A stretch of 64,000 bases of DNA. It comes from Actinacidiphila guanduensis. GTDB lineage: Bacteria; Actinomycetota; Actinomycetes; Streptomycetales; Streptomycetaceae. Shown piece by piece: positions 1 through 8,226 of this stretch. The translations under genes and the position numbers were made by a program. Each line of letters starts with the position of its first letter. Position 1 is the first letter of the stretch. The notes under the pieces were generated by a model that was not told the origin of the DNA, ran no database searches, and worked only from the letters and a program-made list of their open reading frames with translations. The stretch spans positions 620,001-684,000 of the forward strand of contig NZ_FNIE01000002.1 of assembly GCF_900103985.1 (NCBI RefSeq), written 5' to 3'.

Positions 1-852
1 CGCGACGAGCACGCTGCGCCAGTCCGCCTCGGGCGGCACCAGCGAGATGCCCGCCTGCCGGCAGCGCGCCAGCCAGGCGTTGATCTGCCAAGGGCCGTGC
101 GCGGCCCAGGCGTTGGGGTGCAGCAGGACCGCGGTGCGGAAGCCGCGGGCGGGGAGTTCGGACATCAGCCGCGGCAGCAGCGCCTCGAAGCGGGCGAAGG
201 AGGAGCGCGGGCCCCAGGTGGAGACGGCCACCAGCAGCTTCTGGCCCGCGCGCAGGCCGAGTGCCGCGCGGTAGGCGCCACGGCGGGCCCGGCTCGCCAC
301 GATCCGGTCGTGCACCGGGTCGCCGACGACGTGGGCGAACGGCACCGCGGGCGGGCAGTGGCGGCGCAGTTCGTCCAGCTCGTCGCGGTGTGGCAGGACC
401 ACGGCGGCCGGTGCGCGGCCGCCGGGGAACAGGTCGCGGCGGCGCATGCCCGCGACTCCGTCGTCGGCGGTGCCGGTGATGCGCTTCAGGTAGCCGGCGC
501 CGTGCGGCATGGTGATCAGCGGCGCCCGCACCTGTTCGATGCCACCGGGCCCGGCGGTCAGGGCCAGGTCGTAGTCGGTCCTGACCGCCTGGTCCCACGG
601 CACCGTCGCGCAGCCGCGCCGGGCGAGGAACGCCTTGACGCCCGCGCCGAACACGTGCGGCGGCACCGTGAACACCACCTGCACCCGGAAGTCGCCCTCC
701 AGGACATCGAGTACGTCGAGCAGCCGTTTCGCGTAGGTGACGGTGTGCGCGACGGCGAGAACTTTCCTGCTGCCCAGGACCGTCAGCCATTCGCGTGCTT
801 CCGGTCGGGGTGTGGTCGGTAATACGGTGGCGGCGGCTGTCCACGCCGGCAT
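1..852 (-). CDS. TarB/GT-B-like protein of unknown function (3' end cut by window edge)
   Basis: An open frame of 284 codons runs from an ATG at 852 off the left edge without a stop. The ATG has a G-rich ribosome site (GGGGGG) just upstream. The protein resembles a family common in Streptomyces, sometimes mislabelled 'translation initiation factor 2', whose fold looks like CDP-glycerol glycerophosphotransferase or GT-B enzymes. Visible landmarks are VLAVAHTVTYAKRLLDVLD near residue 32, VVFTVPPHVFG near 59, a PHGAGY motif near 118 (the position of the acceptor-binding His in TagB/TagF-like proteins), GDPVHDR near 177, VSTWGPRS near 209 and LLHPNAW near 243. No signal peptide is evident, so it is probably cytoplasmic. 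The substrate is unknown and the missing C-terminus would hold the nucleotide-binding half. The family resemblance is from memory; the enzymatic role is inference. Confidence 0.75.
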   Translation of the reverse strand, partial: MPAWTAAATVLPTTPRPEAREWLTVLGSRKVLAVAHTVTYAKRLLDVLDVLEGDFRVQVVFTVPPHVFGAGVKAFLARRGCATVPWDQAVRTDYDLALTAGPGGIEQVRAPLITMPHGAGYLKRITGTADDGVAGMRRRDLFPGGRAPAAVVLPHRDELDELRRHCPPAVPFAHVVGDPVHDRIVASRARRGAYRAALGLRAGQKLLVAVSTWGPRSSFARFEALLPRLMSELPARGFRTAVLLHPNAWAAHGPWQINAWLARCRQAGISLVPPEADWRSVLVA

Positions 853-1004
853 GGCGTCCCCCCAAGTCCAGGTCCTCCGACGGGCGTTCGGGCCCGTGTC
901 GTCGGGGGTCCCATGCCCGGGGCGGTGGGCGGAAGCCTGGACGGCGGCTTGCAGAAACCTTGCAGGGGGCGGGATCCGACCGGGCGCGGGCTGGGCCCGG
1001 CGTT

Positions 1005-1050
1005 CAGCGGCTTCAGCGGGCCCCAGCGGGCCAGCGGCCCCAGCGGGCCT
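1005..1050. repeat. Short CAGCGG tandem repeat downstream of the sialidase gene
   Basis: Five copies of CAGCGG, most extended to CAGCGGGCC or similar, follow one another at 8-10 base spacing in the gap between the sialidase stop and the upstream-facing TarB-like gene. It is probably a replication-slippage product; no terminator shape is clear. Confidence 0.5.
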
Positions 1051-1059
1051 CGGTGCGCA

Positions 1060-2301
1060 TCAGGGGGTGAGCGCGGACACCGGGATGCGGGTGAAGGTGA
1101 TGGTGTCCGTGGAGGTGGTCGTGCCCGTCTCGTAGAGCAGGCCGACGTGGGAGCCGGTGAGCTGGACCATGTCGCTGTAGGCGGCGGGGAGCGGGGAGAG
1201 GGTGAGGACGGGGGTCCAGGTGCGGCCGGCGTCCAGGCTGGCGCGGATCGTCATCGCGGCGCGGCGGGTGGGGTCGGCGGGGCCGGAGAAGAGCAGCGGT
1301 CCGTGCTCGGCCTGCAGGACGGCGCCCTGGACGACGGTGCCGGCCAACTCGGTCTGCGGGACGTAGGGGTGGACGAGCGTGGCGCCGCCGTCGGTGCTGT
1401 AGGCGTCCACCCGGACACCGGGGGCGGTGCCGCTCTGGTTGCGGGCGTTGAAGTAGATCCGGCCGTCGGTGAGTTGGGCTGCGGTGGTCTCGTTGGCGTT
1501 GACGGCGCCGTCGGGGGCGTCGTCCAGGAAGCCGATCTGCCAGGAGGTGCCGCCGTCGTCGCTGAACAGGCAATGCCCGCCGTAGTACTTGGCCTCGGTG
1601 CCGGTGTCGGGGGAGCCCGCGGGCGGCGGAGTGGAGTGGTTCGCGGGGACGACCAGGCGGCCGCGGTGCGCCCCCGCCGTCAGGGCGATGGCGTGGCCCG
1701 GGCCGGTGGCGTACCAGCGCCAGTCCGGGTGCTTCACCTCGGCGGTGATCTCGCGCGGGCGGCTGAAGGTGGCGCCGTCGTCGTCGCTGTGCTGCAGCCA
1801 CACCCGGCGTCCGTCCGCCGGGTCCACGGTGCCCGCCATGATCGCCGTCTCGCTGGCGTCGGCGCCGTTCGTGCAGGTCAGCAGGATGATACGGCCGGTG
1901 CGGGGGTCCACCACCGGGCACGGGTTGCCCTGGGTGTCGGTGCCGTCGCCGGCGACCGGCTGCAAGGGGCCCCAGGTGCGGCCCTCGTCGTGCGAGCGCT
2001 TCGCCACCACGACGATCCGGCCGGTGTCCGAGGTGCTCGCCCGCGCCTCGGCGAAGGCGATCAGGGTGCCGCGGCGGGTCCGGACGACCGCGGGGATGCG
2101 GTAGGTGTCGTAGCCCTCGGTGCCGGAGGTGTAGGGGACCGAACTCTCTAGTTCCGAGGTGGAGTTGGCGGTCTCCTCCGCAACTCCCGTCTGCTGCGGG
2201 CCACTTCCCCCGGGCGCGGCCGCCCTGGCGAGGGGGCTCGCCCACGCCAGCATGCCGGCGGTGAAGGGGAGTACGACGAGATTGCGGCGGTTGAGCGCCA
2301 T
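1060..2301 (-). CDS. nanH: Secreted exo-alpha-sialidase (GH33-type, BNR/Asp-box)
   Basis: This 413-residue protein should cleave terminal sialic acids from glycoconjugates outside the cell. The N-terminus (MALNRRN, hydrophobic stretch, ASPLARA-AAP) is a signal peptide. The YRIP motif at 67-70 carries the first arginine of the sialidase triad (R68). Five Asp-boxes (S-x-D-x-G-x-T-W/F) lie at about 103, 172, 247, 302 and 355, as expected for a six-bladed sialidase propeller. AYSDM at 374-378 fits the catalytic tyrosine region, with E391 nearby, and NARNQ near 285-289 supplies another arginine. The ATG at 2301 is preferred over the upstream ATG at 2373 because GGAGGG lies three bases before it and the signal peptide then starts the protein. 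It follows nanA in the same direction after a hairpin, so it may be a partly separate transcription unit of the sialic acid locus. Confidence 0.93.
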   Translation of the reverse strand: MALNRRNLVVLPFTAGMLAWASPLARAAAPGGSGPQQTGVAEETANSTSELESSVPYTSGTEGYDTYRIPAVVRTRRGTLIAFAEARASTSDTGRIVVVAKRSHDEGRTWGPLQPVAGDGTDTQGNPCPVVDPRTGRIILLTCTNGADASETAIMAGTVDPADGRRVWLQHSDDDGATFSRPREITAEVKHPDWRWYATGPGHAIALTAGAHRGRLVVPANHSTPPPAGSPDTGTEAKYYGGHCLFSDDGGTSWQIGFLDDAPDGAVNANETTAAQLTDGRIYFNARNQSGTAPGVRVDAYSTDGGATLVHPYVPQTELAGTVVQGAVLQAEHGPLLFSGPADPTRRAAMTIRASLDAGRTWTPVLTLSPLPAAYSDMVQLTGSHVGLLYETGTTTSTDTITFTRIPVSALTP

Positions 2302-2383
2302 GGTCCCTCCGAAATATTGCGGGTTCCGCGGGCCGGCGGCCGGCGGCGTACGGCTGCCGCCCGCCGGCGGCATACATCTGCCC

Positions 2384-2411
2384 CCGCGGACGGGCGGCCA
2401 CCCGTCCGCGG
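2384..2411 (-). terminator. Hairpin between nanA and nanH
   Basis: CCGCGGACGGG and CCCGTCCGCGG form a perfect 11-bp stem with a 6-nt loop. It sits 30 bases after the nanA stop and 83 bases before the nanH start. There is no T-run, as is common in actinomycetes. It probably ends or attenuates the nanTA message. Confidence 0.6.
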
Positions 2412-2440
2412 AGCCGGCCCCCTGCGCGGGGGCAGGCCGT

Positions 2441-3358
2441 TCACGGGACGCGGCCGAGCCCCGCCGCCTCCAGCCGCGCGGCCACCTCGCGCGACTCGGC
2501 GGCCGTGAGCGGCAGCAGCGGCGGGACCGTGCCGGGCGAGGCGATTACCCCGCGTGCGGCGAGCGCGGTCTTGAAGGCGCCGAGCGCGGCGGAGATCCGG
2601 CCGACCCGGCTCCCGTCGGCGACCTCGATGATCGTGAACAGCTCGGTCAGCCGCCGCTGTTCGGCCCGGGCGGCGGTGAAGTCGCCCGCGCGCGCGGCCT
2701 CGTACAGGCGCACGTAGCCGTGCGGGTCGACGTTGCCGAGGCCGGGGACGATGCCGTCGGCGCCGCGGGCGAGCGCGAGGTCGGCCAGCGTCTCGGAGCC
2801 GGTGAGGCAGCCGGCGCCGCTGCCCGCGGCGGCGTCCAGCACCCGCTGGAAGGACTCCAGGTCGCCCGAGGAGTCCTTGACGCCCGCGATCACCTTCGCC
2901 TGGGCGAGTTCGCCGAGCAGCGCGGGCGGCAGCTTCCAGTGCACGTTGGACGGGATGTCGTAGGCGACGACGGGCAGTTCGAGCGCCGCGTGCAGCCGCT
3001 CGTAGTGCGCCCGGACCTCGGCCTCGCCGACGCCGACGTAGAAGGGCGCGGTGACCACCACCGCGTCCGCGCCCAACGCCTGGGCCCGGCGGGCGTGTTC
3101 GAGCACGCGCAGGGTCCCGGTGTCGATCGCGCCGGCCAGCACCGGCACCTGGCCCGCCGCGGTGGCGACCACCGTGCGCAGCGCGGTGTCCCGTGCCGTG
3201 TCGGTCAGTTGGGCGACCTCGCCGGTGGAGCCGCCGACGAACAGGCCGTGCACACCGGCGTCCAGCTGGAAGGCGGTCAGCCGCTCCAGCGACGCGGTGT
3301 CCACCTCCCCGTCGGCGGTCAGCGGGGTGCACAGGGGAGGAACGACTCCGTGGAACAT
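2441..3358 (-). CDS. nanA: N-acetylneuraminate lyase / DapA-family aldolase
   Basis: A 305-residue class I aldolase of the DHDPS/N-acetylneuraminate lyase family. In this setting it should split sialic acid into pyruvate and N-acetylmannosamine in the cytoplasm. The family landmarks are present: the pyruvate-binding loop GGSTGE at 42-47, the catalytic tyrosine in AYDIP (Y133) and the Schiff-base lysine in KVIAGVKDSSGD (K161). Length is normal for the family. Its start codon overlaps the nanT stop (TGATG), indicating translational coupling. The family alone does not separate Neu5Ac lyase from dihydrodipicolinate synthase or other 2-keto acid aldolases; the call rests on the flanking sialidase and transporter. 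Confidence 0.88.
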   Translation of the reverse strand: MFHGVVPPLCTPLTADGEVDTASLERLTAFQLDAGVHGLFVGGSTGEVAQLTDTARDTALRTVVATAAGQVPVLAGAIDTGTLRVLEHARRAQALGADAVVVTAPFYVGVGEAEVRAHYERLHAALELPVVAYDIPSNVHWKLPPALLGELAQAKVIAGVKDSSGDLESFQRVLDAAAGSGAGCLTGSETLADLALARGADGIVPGLGNVDPHGYVRLYEAARAGDFTAARAEQRRLTELFTIIEVADGSRVGRISAALGAFKTALAARGVIASPGTVPPLLPLTAAESREVAARLEAAGLGRVP

Positions 3359-4797
3359 CAGACCTTCTCACTGGTAGGGGGAACCGTCGCGAGCGCCTCC
3401 TGCTGCCGTGCGCCGGCCATCCGCTGCACCCGGGCGGGCACGTCGAAGCCGACCAGCAGGACGACGATCACGGTGATGCCGAGCGAGAGCACCATGATCG
3501 AGGTGCCCAGACTCAGCGGCTCGGCGAGTTTGGCGCCGAGCACCGGCGCCGCGGCGCCGCCGAGGGCGCCGACGTTGTAGCTGAAACCGAGGGCGGCCGC
3601 GCGAATCTCGATCGGGTAGTGGTCGCTGACGTACTTCGGCAGGATGCCCGAGGCGCCCGAACTCGTGCCCACCAGCAGGAAGAGCAGCACCCACAGCCAC
3701 ACCGTGTGGCCCTCGCCGAGGGCGAAGACGGGGTAGGCGAAGGCGAGCGAGACGATCAGCATCCCGACGTACGCGCGCCGGGTGCCGAACCGGTCGCCAA
3801 GGTAGCCGACGAGCACCGAGCCGGCCGCGTAGCCGAAGCCCGCGTACAGCAGCGCGTCGGAGACCTGGGCCGGGTCGTAGTGCAGGTCGGTCTTCAGGTA
3901 CGTCGGCAGCAGCGACTGCAGCGGCCAGGAGTACATGAACGCGCAGAACACGGTGACCATCAGCGCCACCACCACCGGCCACAGCCGCCGCGCGAACTGC
4001 ACGGACATCGCCACGAAGCAGGCGGTGATCAGGGCGACCAGCAGCAGCGTCACCGTCGGCGACTCGCCGCGCAGGACCACCAGCAGTGCGACCGCGGCGA
4101 TCGCGCACACCGGCAGGTTCCACGCCTTGCAGTGGCCGGCGAAGAGCCGCGCTGTCGCGCTGACCTGCGGTGTCCCGGCCTCGCGGGCGGCCTTCCAGTC
4201 GGTGGCCTCCGGCAGTCTGCGGCGCAGGTAGATCGCCAGGATCACCGGCACGATGCCGATCCAGAACAGCACCCGCCAGCTGGTGTGCGGCACCACCCAG
4301 GCGTACGTCTTGGCGGCCAGCACGCTGCCCAGCGGGTAGCCGCTCAGCAGCATGCCGCTGGCCGTGTTGCGTATCCGCCGCGGCCAGCTCTCGATGATGT
4401 ACGTGGCGCTGGCGCTGTACTCGCCGGCCATGCCGAGACCGACCACCATGCGGAAGGCGAAGAGCGACCAGTAGCCCCAGGCGAAGCCGCACAGCACGGA
4501 GCCGACCGCGTACAGCGCGATGCTGAGCACCATCGCGGGGCGGCGGCCGAGCCGGTCGCCGAGGGCGCCGAGGGCCAGGCCGCCGAACCAGCGCGACACG
4601 AAGGCGGCGGAGACGAGGGTGGCGGCCCGCACCGTGGAAAGGTGGAAATCCTTGCCGATCTCGGTGAGGACCAGGGTGATCAGGACGAAGTCGAAGCCGT
4701 CCATGCCGTAGCCGAGCCAGGCCGCGGTGAACGCCTTCCAGTCCTGGCGGGCGAGTTCGGCGCGCCAACGGAGTGGGGGCGCCGGTGAGTTGTCCAT
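3358..4797 (-). CDS. nanT: MFS sialic acid (NanT-like) transporter
   Basis: A 479-residue major facilitator protein with about twelve hydrophobic segments. The N-terminal half matches the sialate:H+ symporter group: WLGYGMDGFDFVLI in the first helix and the cytoplasmic loop motif GALGDRLGRRPAM at about 77-89, followed by a GMAGEYSAS stretch. It should import sialic acid released by the secreted sialidase, feeding nanA, with which it overlaps by one base. It is the first gene of the minus-strand unit and starts 94 bases from the divergent GntR regulator. The palindrome at 4842-4871 lies in its promoter region. Related MFS carriers of aromatic acids look similar, so the substrate call depends on context. 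Confidence 0.85.
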   Translation of the reverse strand: MDNSPAPPLRWRAELARQDWKAFTAAWLGYGMDGFDFVLITLVLTEIGKDFHLSTVRAATLVSAAFVSRWFGGLALGALGDRLGRRPAMVLSIALYAVGSVLCGFAWGYWSLFAFRMVVGLGMAGEYSASATYIIESWPRRIRNTASGMLLSGYPLGSVLAAKTYAWVVPHTSWRVLFWIGIVPVILAIYLRRRLPEATDWKAAREAGTPQVSATARLFAGHCKAWNLPVCAIAAVALLVVLRGESPTVTLLLVALITACFVAMSVQFARRLWPVVVALMVTVFCAFMYSWPLQSLLPTYLKTDLHYDPAQVSDALLYAGFGYAAGSVLVGYLGDRFGTRRAYVGMLIVSLAFAYPVFALGEGHTVWLWVLLFLLVGTSSGASGILPKYVSDHYPIEIRAAALGFSYNVGALGGAAAPVLGAKLAEPLSLGTSIMVLSLGITVIVVLLVGFDVPARVQRMAGARQQEALATVPPTSEKV

Positions 4798-4841
4798 GGG
4801 GCTCGCATCCTCGGGAGCGTCGGTCGGCAGGTGAGCGGGTA

Positions 4842-4871
4842 GGTAGGACGTAGGATGTCCGACGTCCTACC
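4842..4871. promoter_or_regulatory. Palindromic operator in the nanT / gntR divergent promoter
   Basis: GGTAGGACGT and its exact complement ACGTCCTACC (10 bp each) flank a 10-base centre that holds a further GGA-TGTCC half-site. GntR/FadR-type regulators typically bind such TAGGA-n-TCCTA palindromes. The site is 21 bases before the regulator start and 45 bases before nanT, so it can control both. Assignment to the neighbouring regulator is inference. Confidence 0.7.
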
Positions 4872-4891
4872 GTGGCGGTAACCTAGGCTCC

Positions 4892-5674
4892 ATGCCAGCG
4901 CAGCGCAAGCCCCCCGCCCCGGTGTCGCGGACTGCGGACCGGGCCCGGCGCCCGACCGTGCAGGACCAGATCGTCGACCTGGTCGTCGACATGGACCTCG
5001 ACCCGGGCGACGCGCTGCCCGCCGAACCGGAGCTGATGCGCACGCTCGGTGTCAGCAGGAATTCGGTGCGTGAGGCGCTCAAGGGTCTGCAGGCGCTCGG
5101 CATCGTCGATATCCGGCACGGTTACGGCACGTACGTCGGCACCGCGGCGCTGCGCTCGATGGCGCCCGGGCTGCTCTTCCACTCCCGGCTCGCGGTCCGC
5201 CGCTCCAACCCGCGGGCGCTGCGCGACATCGTGGAGGTGCGCGCGCTGATGGAGAGCGGGCTGATCCGGCGGGCCGCGCGCGAGTTGAGCGCGGAGGATC
5301 TGGCACGCCTGCGTGCCGAACTGGACGCGTTGGAGGCCGACGGGGACGCCGGCCGGGCCGGCCACGACCGCCGCTTCCACGAGCTGCTCTACGAGCCGCT
5401 GGGCAACGGCCTCGCCCTCCAGTTGATCGCTCTCTTCTGGGACGTGTACCGCCAGTTGGAGGCGGACATGGCCAAGCCGCGTACCGACCACGCCCAGGTG
5501 GTCCGCCAGCACCGTCAGGTGCTTCAGGCCCTGGAGTCCCGTGACCCGGACGCGGCGGCGGCCACGATCGGGGAGCACTTCGCCGACGTGACGGCCCGGA
5601 TCGACCTGTGGGCGGGGGAGTCGGGGGCGGGGTCGGGGCCCGCGCGCCCGGAGGAGAGCGCTCCGCGGGGCTGA
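4892..5674 (+). CDS. GntR/FadR-family regulator of the sialic acid locus (NanR-like)
   Basis: A 260-residue transcription factor. The winged helix spans about residues 22-82, with LPAEPELMRTLGVSRNSVREA (recognition helix) and the wing IRHGYGTYV. The C-terminal half is an FCD ligand domain, seen in RDIVEVRALMESGLI, HDRRFHELLYEPLGN and the final helical pairs with HRQVLQALES and TIGEHF, which supply the histidines and acids that usually bind a metal. It is transcribed away from nanT, with a perfect palindrome between them, so it most likely represses the nan genes and itself until sialic acid or a breakdown product binds. The ATG at 4892 is the first in frame after the operator. The last 15 residues are Gly/Pro/Ser-rich and probably disordered. 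Confidence 0.88.
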   Translation: MPAQRKPPAPVSRTADRARRPTVQDQIVDLVVDMDLDPGDALPAEPELMRTLGVSRNSVREALKGLQALGIVDIRHGYGTYVGTAALRSMAPGLLFHSRLAVRRSNPRALRDIVEVRALMESGLIRRAARELSAEDLARLRAELDALEADGDAGRAGHDRRFHELLYEPLGNGLALQLIALFWDVYRQLEADMAKPRTDHAQVVRQHRQVLQALESRDPDAAAATIGEHFADVTARIDLWAGESGAGSGPARPEESAPRG

Positions 5675-5689
5675 GGCGGGTGCCTGCGG

Positions 5690-5870
5690 GTCCTTTGAGT
5701 TGGCTGGGCCTTGCCGACCCTTTTTGCGGGCGGGCTGTTGGCGGCTCCGGGCGTCTCGGAATGGCGGCTACGAGCAGGGTGCCTTGGGCGGTTGCGGGCC
5801 CTTGAGATTGCTGGGCCCTTTGGGGGCGGGGCTGTTGGCGGCTCCGGGCGTCTTCGAACGGCGGCTACCA
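5690..5870. repeat. Imperfect direct duplication downstream of the GntR gene
   Basis: Two copies of a segment of about 70 bases, at roughly 5692-5769 and 5802-5869, share the core GGGCTGTTGGCGGCTCCGGG and continue to GGCGGCTAC with a few substitutions. The second copy runs into the last codons of the SMI1/KNR4 gene. The 190 bases between the convergent genes consist almost entirely of this duplication. Confidence 0.6.
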
Positions 5871-6485
5871 GTCGAGCCGGGCGTGGCCCGAAGGGTGGTG
5901 GAACATCGTCGGCGTGTGGCGGCCGAAGGACGTACCGCTGGTGAGGCAGTCGGCCAGCGTGTCGAAGAACTCGGCGAGGTCGGTCGCCCACAATTCGCCC
6001 TCGACGTCCCCGGCCCCGACGCCCATCGTGTGGACATGCCCGTACCCCGGACCGGGATGGTGGTCCACGAACACCGTGCCGGCATCGTTGGAATGGGCGA
6101 ACGGCACCCACTGGTGGGCGTGCGCGATGAGGGGCTCCGCGCCGTCCTCGAAGGGCCCGTCCTCCTCCGCCACGTCCTCGAACGTCCGGGCGAACATGCG
6201 GTGGTCCTCCAGGGCCCGGTCCAGGCCGTGCGGTATGTGCGAGCCCGGCAGGAGGAACCCGGCCATGAAGCCGCCGAGTTCCGCGGGCCACTCCTCCCGT
6301 ACGCCGTCGTGCAGTTCGAACAGCGCGCGCAGGTGGGGGTGGAGCGCGAACCCCAACTCGCGTTCGACGTGGGCGATGTCGTACGGGCTCGCGCCGGCCC
6401 GCAACAGGGCGTGGTCCTCGGGCGAGTTGGCGGCGAGCCAGCTGTCGAAGCGGGACCAGGAGCGGTGGAAGCGGGTGTCGGTCAT
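5865..6485 (-). CDS. SMI1/KNR4 (SUKH-superfamily) protein
   Basis: A 206-residue soluble protein. The recognisable core runs from GASPYDIAHVERELGFALHPHLRALFELHDG (about 31-61), the classic opening of SMI1/KNR4 domains, through WVPFAHSNDAGTVFVDHHPG (about 126-145) to LAEFFDTLADCL near the end. SUKH proteins often act as immunity proteins to secreted or polymorphic toxins, but many in Streptomyces are orphans with unknown roles. No adjacent toxin gene is visible. It is read on the minus strand, downstream of the TOPRIM gene, with a 264-base gap. No signal peptide is present. Confidence 0.85.
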   Translation of the reverse strand: MTDTRFHRSWSRFDSWLAANSPEDHALLRAGASPYDIAHVERELGFALHPHLRALFELHDGVREEWPAELGGFMAGFLLPGSHIPHGLDRALEDHRMFARTFEDVAEEDGPFEDGAEPLIAHAHQWVPFAHSNDAGTVFVDHHPGPGYGHVHTMGVGAGDVEGELWATDLAEFFDTLADCLTSGTSFGRHTPTMFHHPSGHARLDW

Positions 6486-6670
6486 GGGGGAAGGCTAGGT
6501 GGGGGGTAGGACAGGGCCCCGGCGGTACGGACCTGGTGTGGGCCCGCGGGACGCGGGTGCCCTTTTGTAACGGCGGATCTCCTTCGGGGCCGGCCGGCAC
6601 GTGCAGCGGCGGGGCGGGCGTTCGGGCGAGGCCGCGGCCGTCGCGGTACGGGGAAGTCCTGGCGCGCTGC

Positions 6671-6724
6671 CGTGTTGGTACGGTGCCGTCTTGGCACATG
6701 GGGGCGTGTTGGTACGGCGCCGTC
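6671..6724. repeat. 20-bp direct repeat between SMI1/KNR4 and TOPRIM genes
   Basis: CGTGTTGGTACGGYGCCGTC occurs at 6671-6690 and 6705-6724 with one difference. The wider 6486-6749 gap is rich in GTACGG motifs and shows no coding potential. Possible protein-binding or slippage-derived repeat. Confidence 0.45.
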
Positions 6725-6749
6725 GTGGTGGTACGGGCTTGGGCCCGTG

Positions 6750-7400
6750 TCAGAGCTGGGCGAGCAGGTGGTGCAGCGGGGTGGGGGTGTGGGCGAGGTC
6801 GAGGGCGGCGACCAGGGAGCGGCCGTACTGCTCCTTACGGCCGCTGTGGGTGCCGAGGAAGCGGTGGAGCTGCTGCTCGACGGTGCGGGTTCGCTGCGCG
6901 GGCTGCTTCTGGAAGGTGCGGAACTTGCGCAGCTCGCCCTCGGCCTCGACGATCTCCTGGACGGCGCCGGCGCCCAGCGCGCGGATCAGCTCGTCCTCGA
7001 GGTCGGCGACGCACACGTGGAAGCCGAGGCGGGCCAGGTCGGGGCGGGTGAGCGCGGTGCCGTAGCGGGCCCGCTCCAGGGCGCGGGCGAACCAGCGCTC
7101 CTCGGCGGCGTCGCACAGGCCGGCGAGCCGCAGCTCCCCGCCGCCGAGCGCGCCGACGTACCGCCCCACCCCCATCGCGCCGCCGATCGGCAGCACGCAC
7201 ACCCCCTCACCGGCGAGGTCCCGCCCGAGCCGCACCCCCAGCTCCCGGACGGCGGCGGCGTCACTGACCCCCTCCACGAGCACCACCACCCGCACCCCGT
7301 CGCGCCGGGCGGCCTCCTCCACTTCCCCCGCGAGCCCGCCGATCCCCCCGCGCCCGGCCGCCACCCACCCGCGCACCGCCTCAGCAAAAGTCCCCACCAT
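6750..7400 (-). CDS. TOPRIM-domain protein (OLD-like nucleotidyl transferase/hydrolase)
   Basis: Read from the ATG at 7400, the protein has 216 residues. The TOPRIM signature is clear: VVVLVEGVSDAAAVREL near residue 41 carries the catalytic Glu and following Asp, and AGLCDAAEERWF near 98 carries the second acidic motif. A basic, coiled C-terminus (ELRKFRTFQKQPAQRTRTVEQQL) follows. TOPRIM modules of this kind occur in OLD-family nucleases and in stand-alone actinobacterial proteins. This one lacks an ATPase domain and no ATPase gene is adjacent, so nuclease activity is only a possibility. The start at 7400 is preferred over the ATG at 7493 because GGAAGG lies upstream of it and the extra 31 residues are low-complexity Arg/Trp/Gly. 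It lies in the accessory block upstream of tRNA-Pro. Confidence 0.75.
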   Translation of the reverse strand: MVGTFAEAVRGWVAAGRGGIGGLAGEVEEAARRDGVRVVVLVEGVSDAAAVRELGVRLGRDLAGEGVCVLPIGGAMGVGRYVGALGGGELRLAGLCDAAEERWFARALERARYGTALTRPDLARLGFHVCVADLEDELIRALGAGAVQEIVEAEGELRKFRTFQKQPAQRTRTVEQQLHRFLGTHSGRKEQYGRSLVAALDLAHTPTPLHHLLAQL

Positions 7401-7468
7401 CCCCCGACCTTCCCCCGCCCCACCCCGCCACCACCACTCCTTTTTCCGCGCTTCTTCCCGTGGTGCCC

Positions 7469-7966
7469 TCACTCGGTGAGCGGCAACGCCCAAGCCGCGT
7501 AGGCGCGCTGCACCTCGGCCATGTACTGCTCGATTGGGAAGCGCACTTCCTCGATGGGCTCATGGCCGGGCCCCGGGTACATCAGATCGCTCCAGACGAC
7601 CGACGCGCCGCGAAGCCGCAGCCTGAGGCGGAGGTCGCCGAGGTCGGCCTCGGAGCCCTCGCGACGTGCCACGCTCACCGTGCGAGGCGCCTCACTCGGG
7701 TACAGGGGACCACCGGGCCGGAGCAACTGCCTCGGGTGCAGTCCGACCATCCGGCTGTCGCTGCGGGCTATCACGTCGAGGCCGTCGACGAAGAGGAACG
7801 TGTGCACCGAGTCGCACGCCGGAGGTCCAGGACAGCATCCGACGAGCAGCGTGCTCGCCCTGCCACCGCTCCGCTCGCCGCCCCGCCCGCGCCGAAGCTC
7901 CCGCGGAGCCCTACGAGCCATTGCCCTCTGCGAACGCCATCCCCCGATCCTACGAGCCCGCCCCAC
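7469..7966 (-). CDS. Small hypothetical protein, start uncertain
   Basis: Up to 165 residues. The convincing part begins near VHTFLFVDGLDVIARSD (from about 7807) and runs to the end: LLRPGGPLYPSEAP, a Val/Arg-rich beta segment, ASVVWSDLMYPG and EEVRFPIEQYMAEVQRAYA. This pattern recalls a family of small Streptomyces proteins that start FVFVDGRDV and contain VVWSDW, whose function is unknown. The first 50 residues are Arg/Gly-rich and probably not translated. A GTG at 7807 matches the family start but has no good ribosome site. It may be a partly decayed gene. It lies 68 bases upstream of the TOPRIM start on the same strand. Confidence 0.5.
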   Translation of the reverse strand: MGRARRIGGWRSQRAMARRAPRELRRGRGGERSGGRASTLLVGCCPGPPACDSVHTFLFVDGLDVIARSDSRMVGLHPRQLLRPGGPLYPSEAPRTVSVARREGSEADLGDLRLRLRLRGASVVWSDLMYPGPGHEPIEEVRFPIEQYMAEVQRAYAAWALPLTE

Positions 7967-8226
7967 CCACGTCCGAGCCCCAGTGTGTTACTCCCTCCGG
8001 CTTGCTCTCGCCATCCATGCCAATTCATGGGCCCGGCGGGGCCGCCATCTGCGAAGTGCCGCGGGCCGATGAAACCGCCCATGCTCGCCGCGAGACGACG
8101 GACACGGTCGTTCTCGGCAGAGGCTACGGAGAGCTTGGTCATCAGTCGCAGATGCGGATCTGATCTTGGGCTAGTGCGCCCATCAGTATTCACTCTCGGA
8201 GAGAGACCGGATGGTTCAGTTAAAAA
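7967..8226. other. Non-coding gap with a possible gene remnant
   Basis: This 260-base interval between darG and the small hypothetical gene has lower GC than most of the window. On the minus strand, 8030-8140 encodes a protein-like stretch (MTKLSVASAENDRVRRLA, then GGFIGPRHFADGG) that soon turns into low complexity, suggesting a gene remnant. No terminator for darG is obvious. Confidence 0.35.

Noticed and set aside
913-2151. Plus-strand frame opposite the sialidase
   Set aside because: Gly/Ala/Arg/Val-rich shadow; the minus strand has five Asp-boxes and a signal peptide.
5865-6485. SUKH protein as the immunity half of a polymorphic toxin pair
   Set aside because: No toxin gene, RHS/YD repeats or secretion domain is found nearby; the role is left open.
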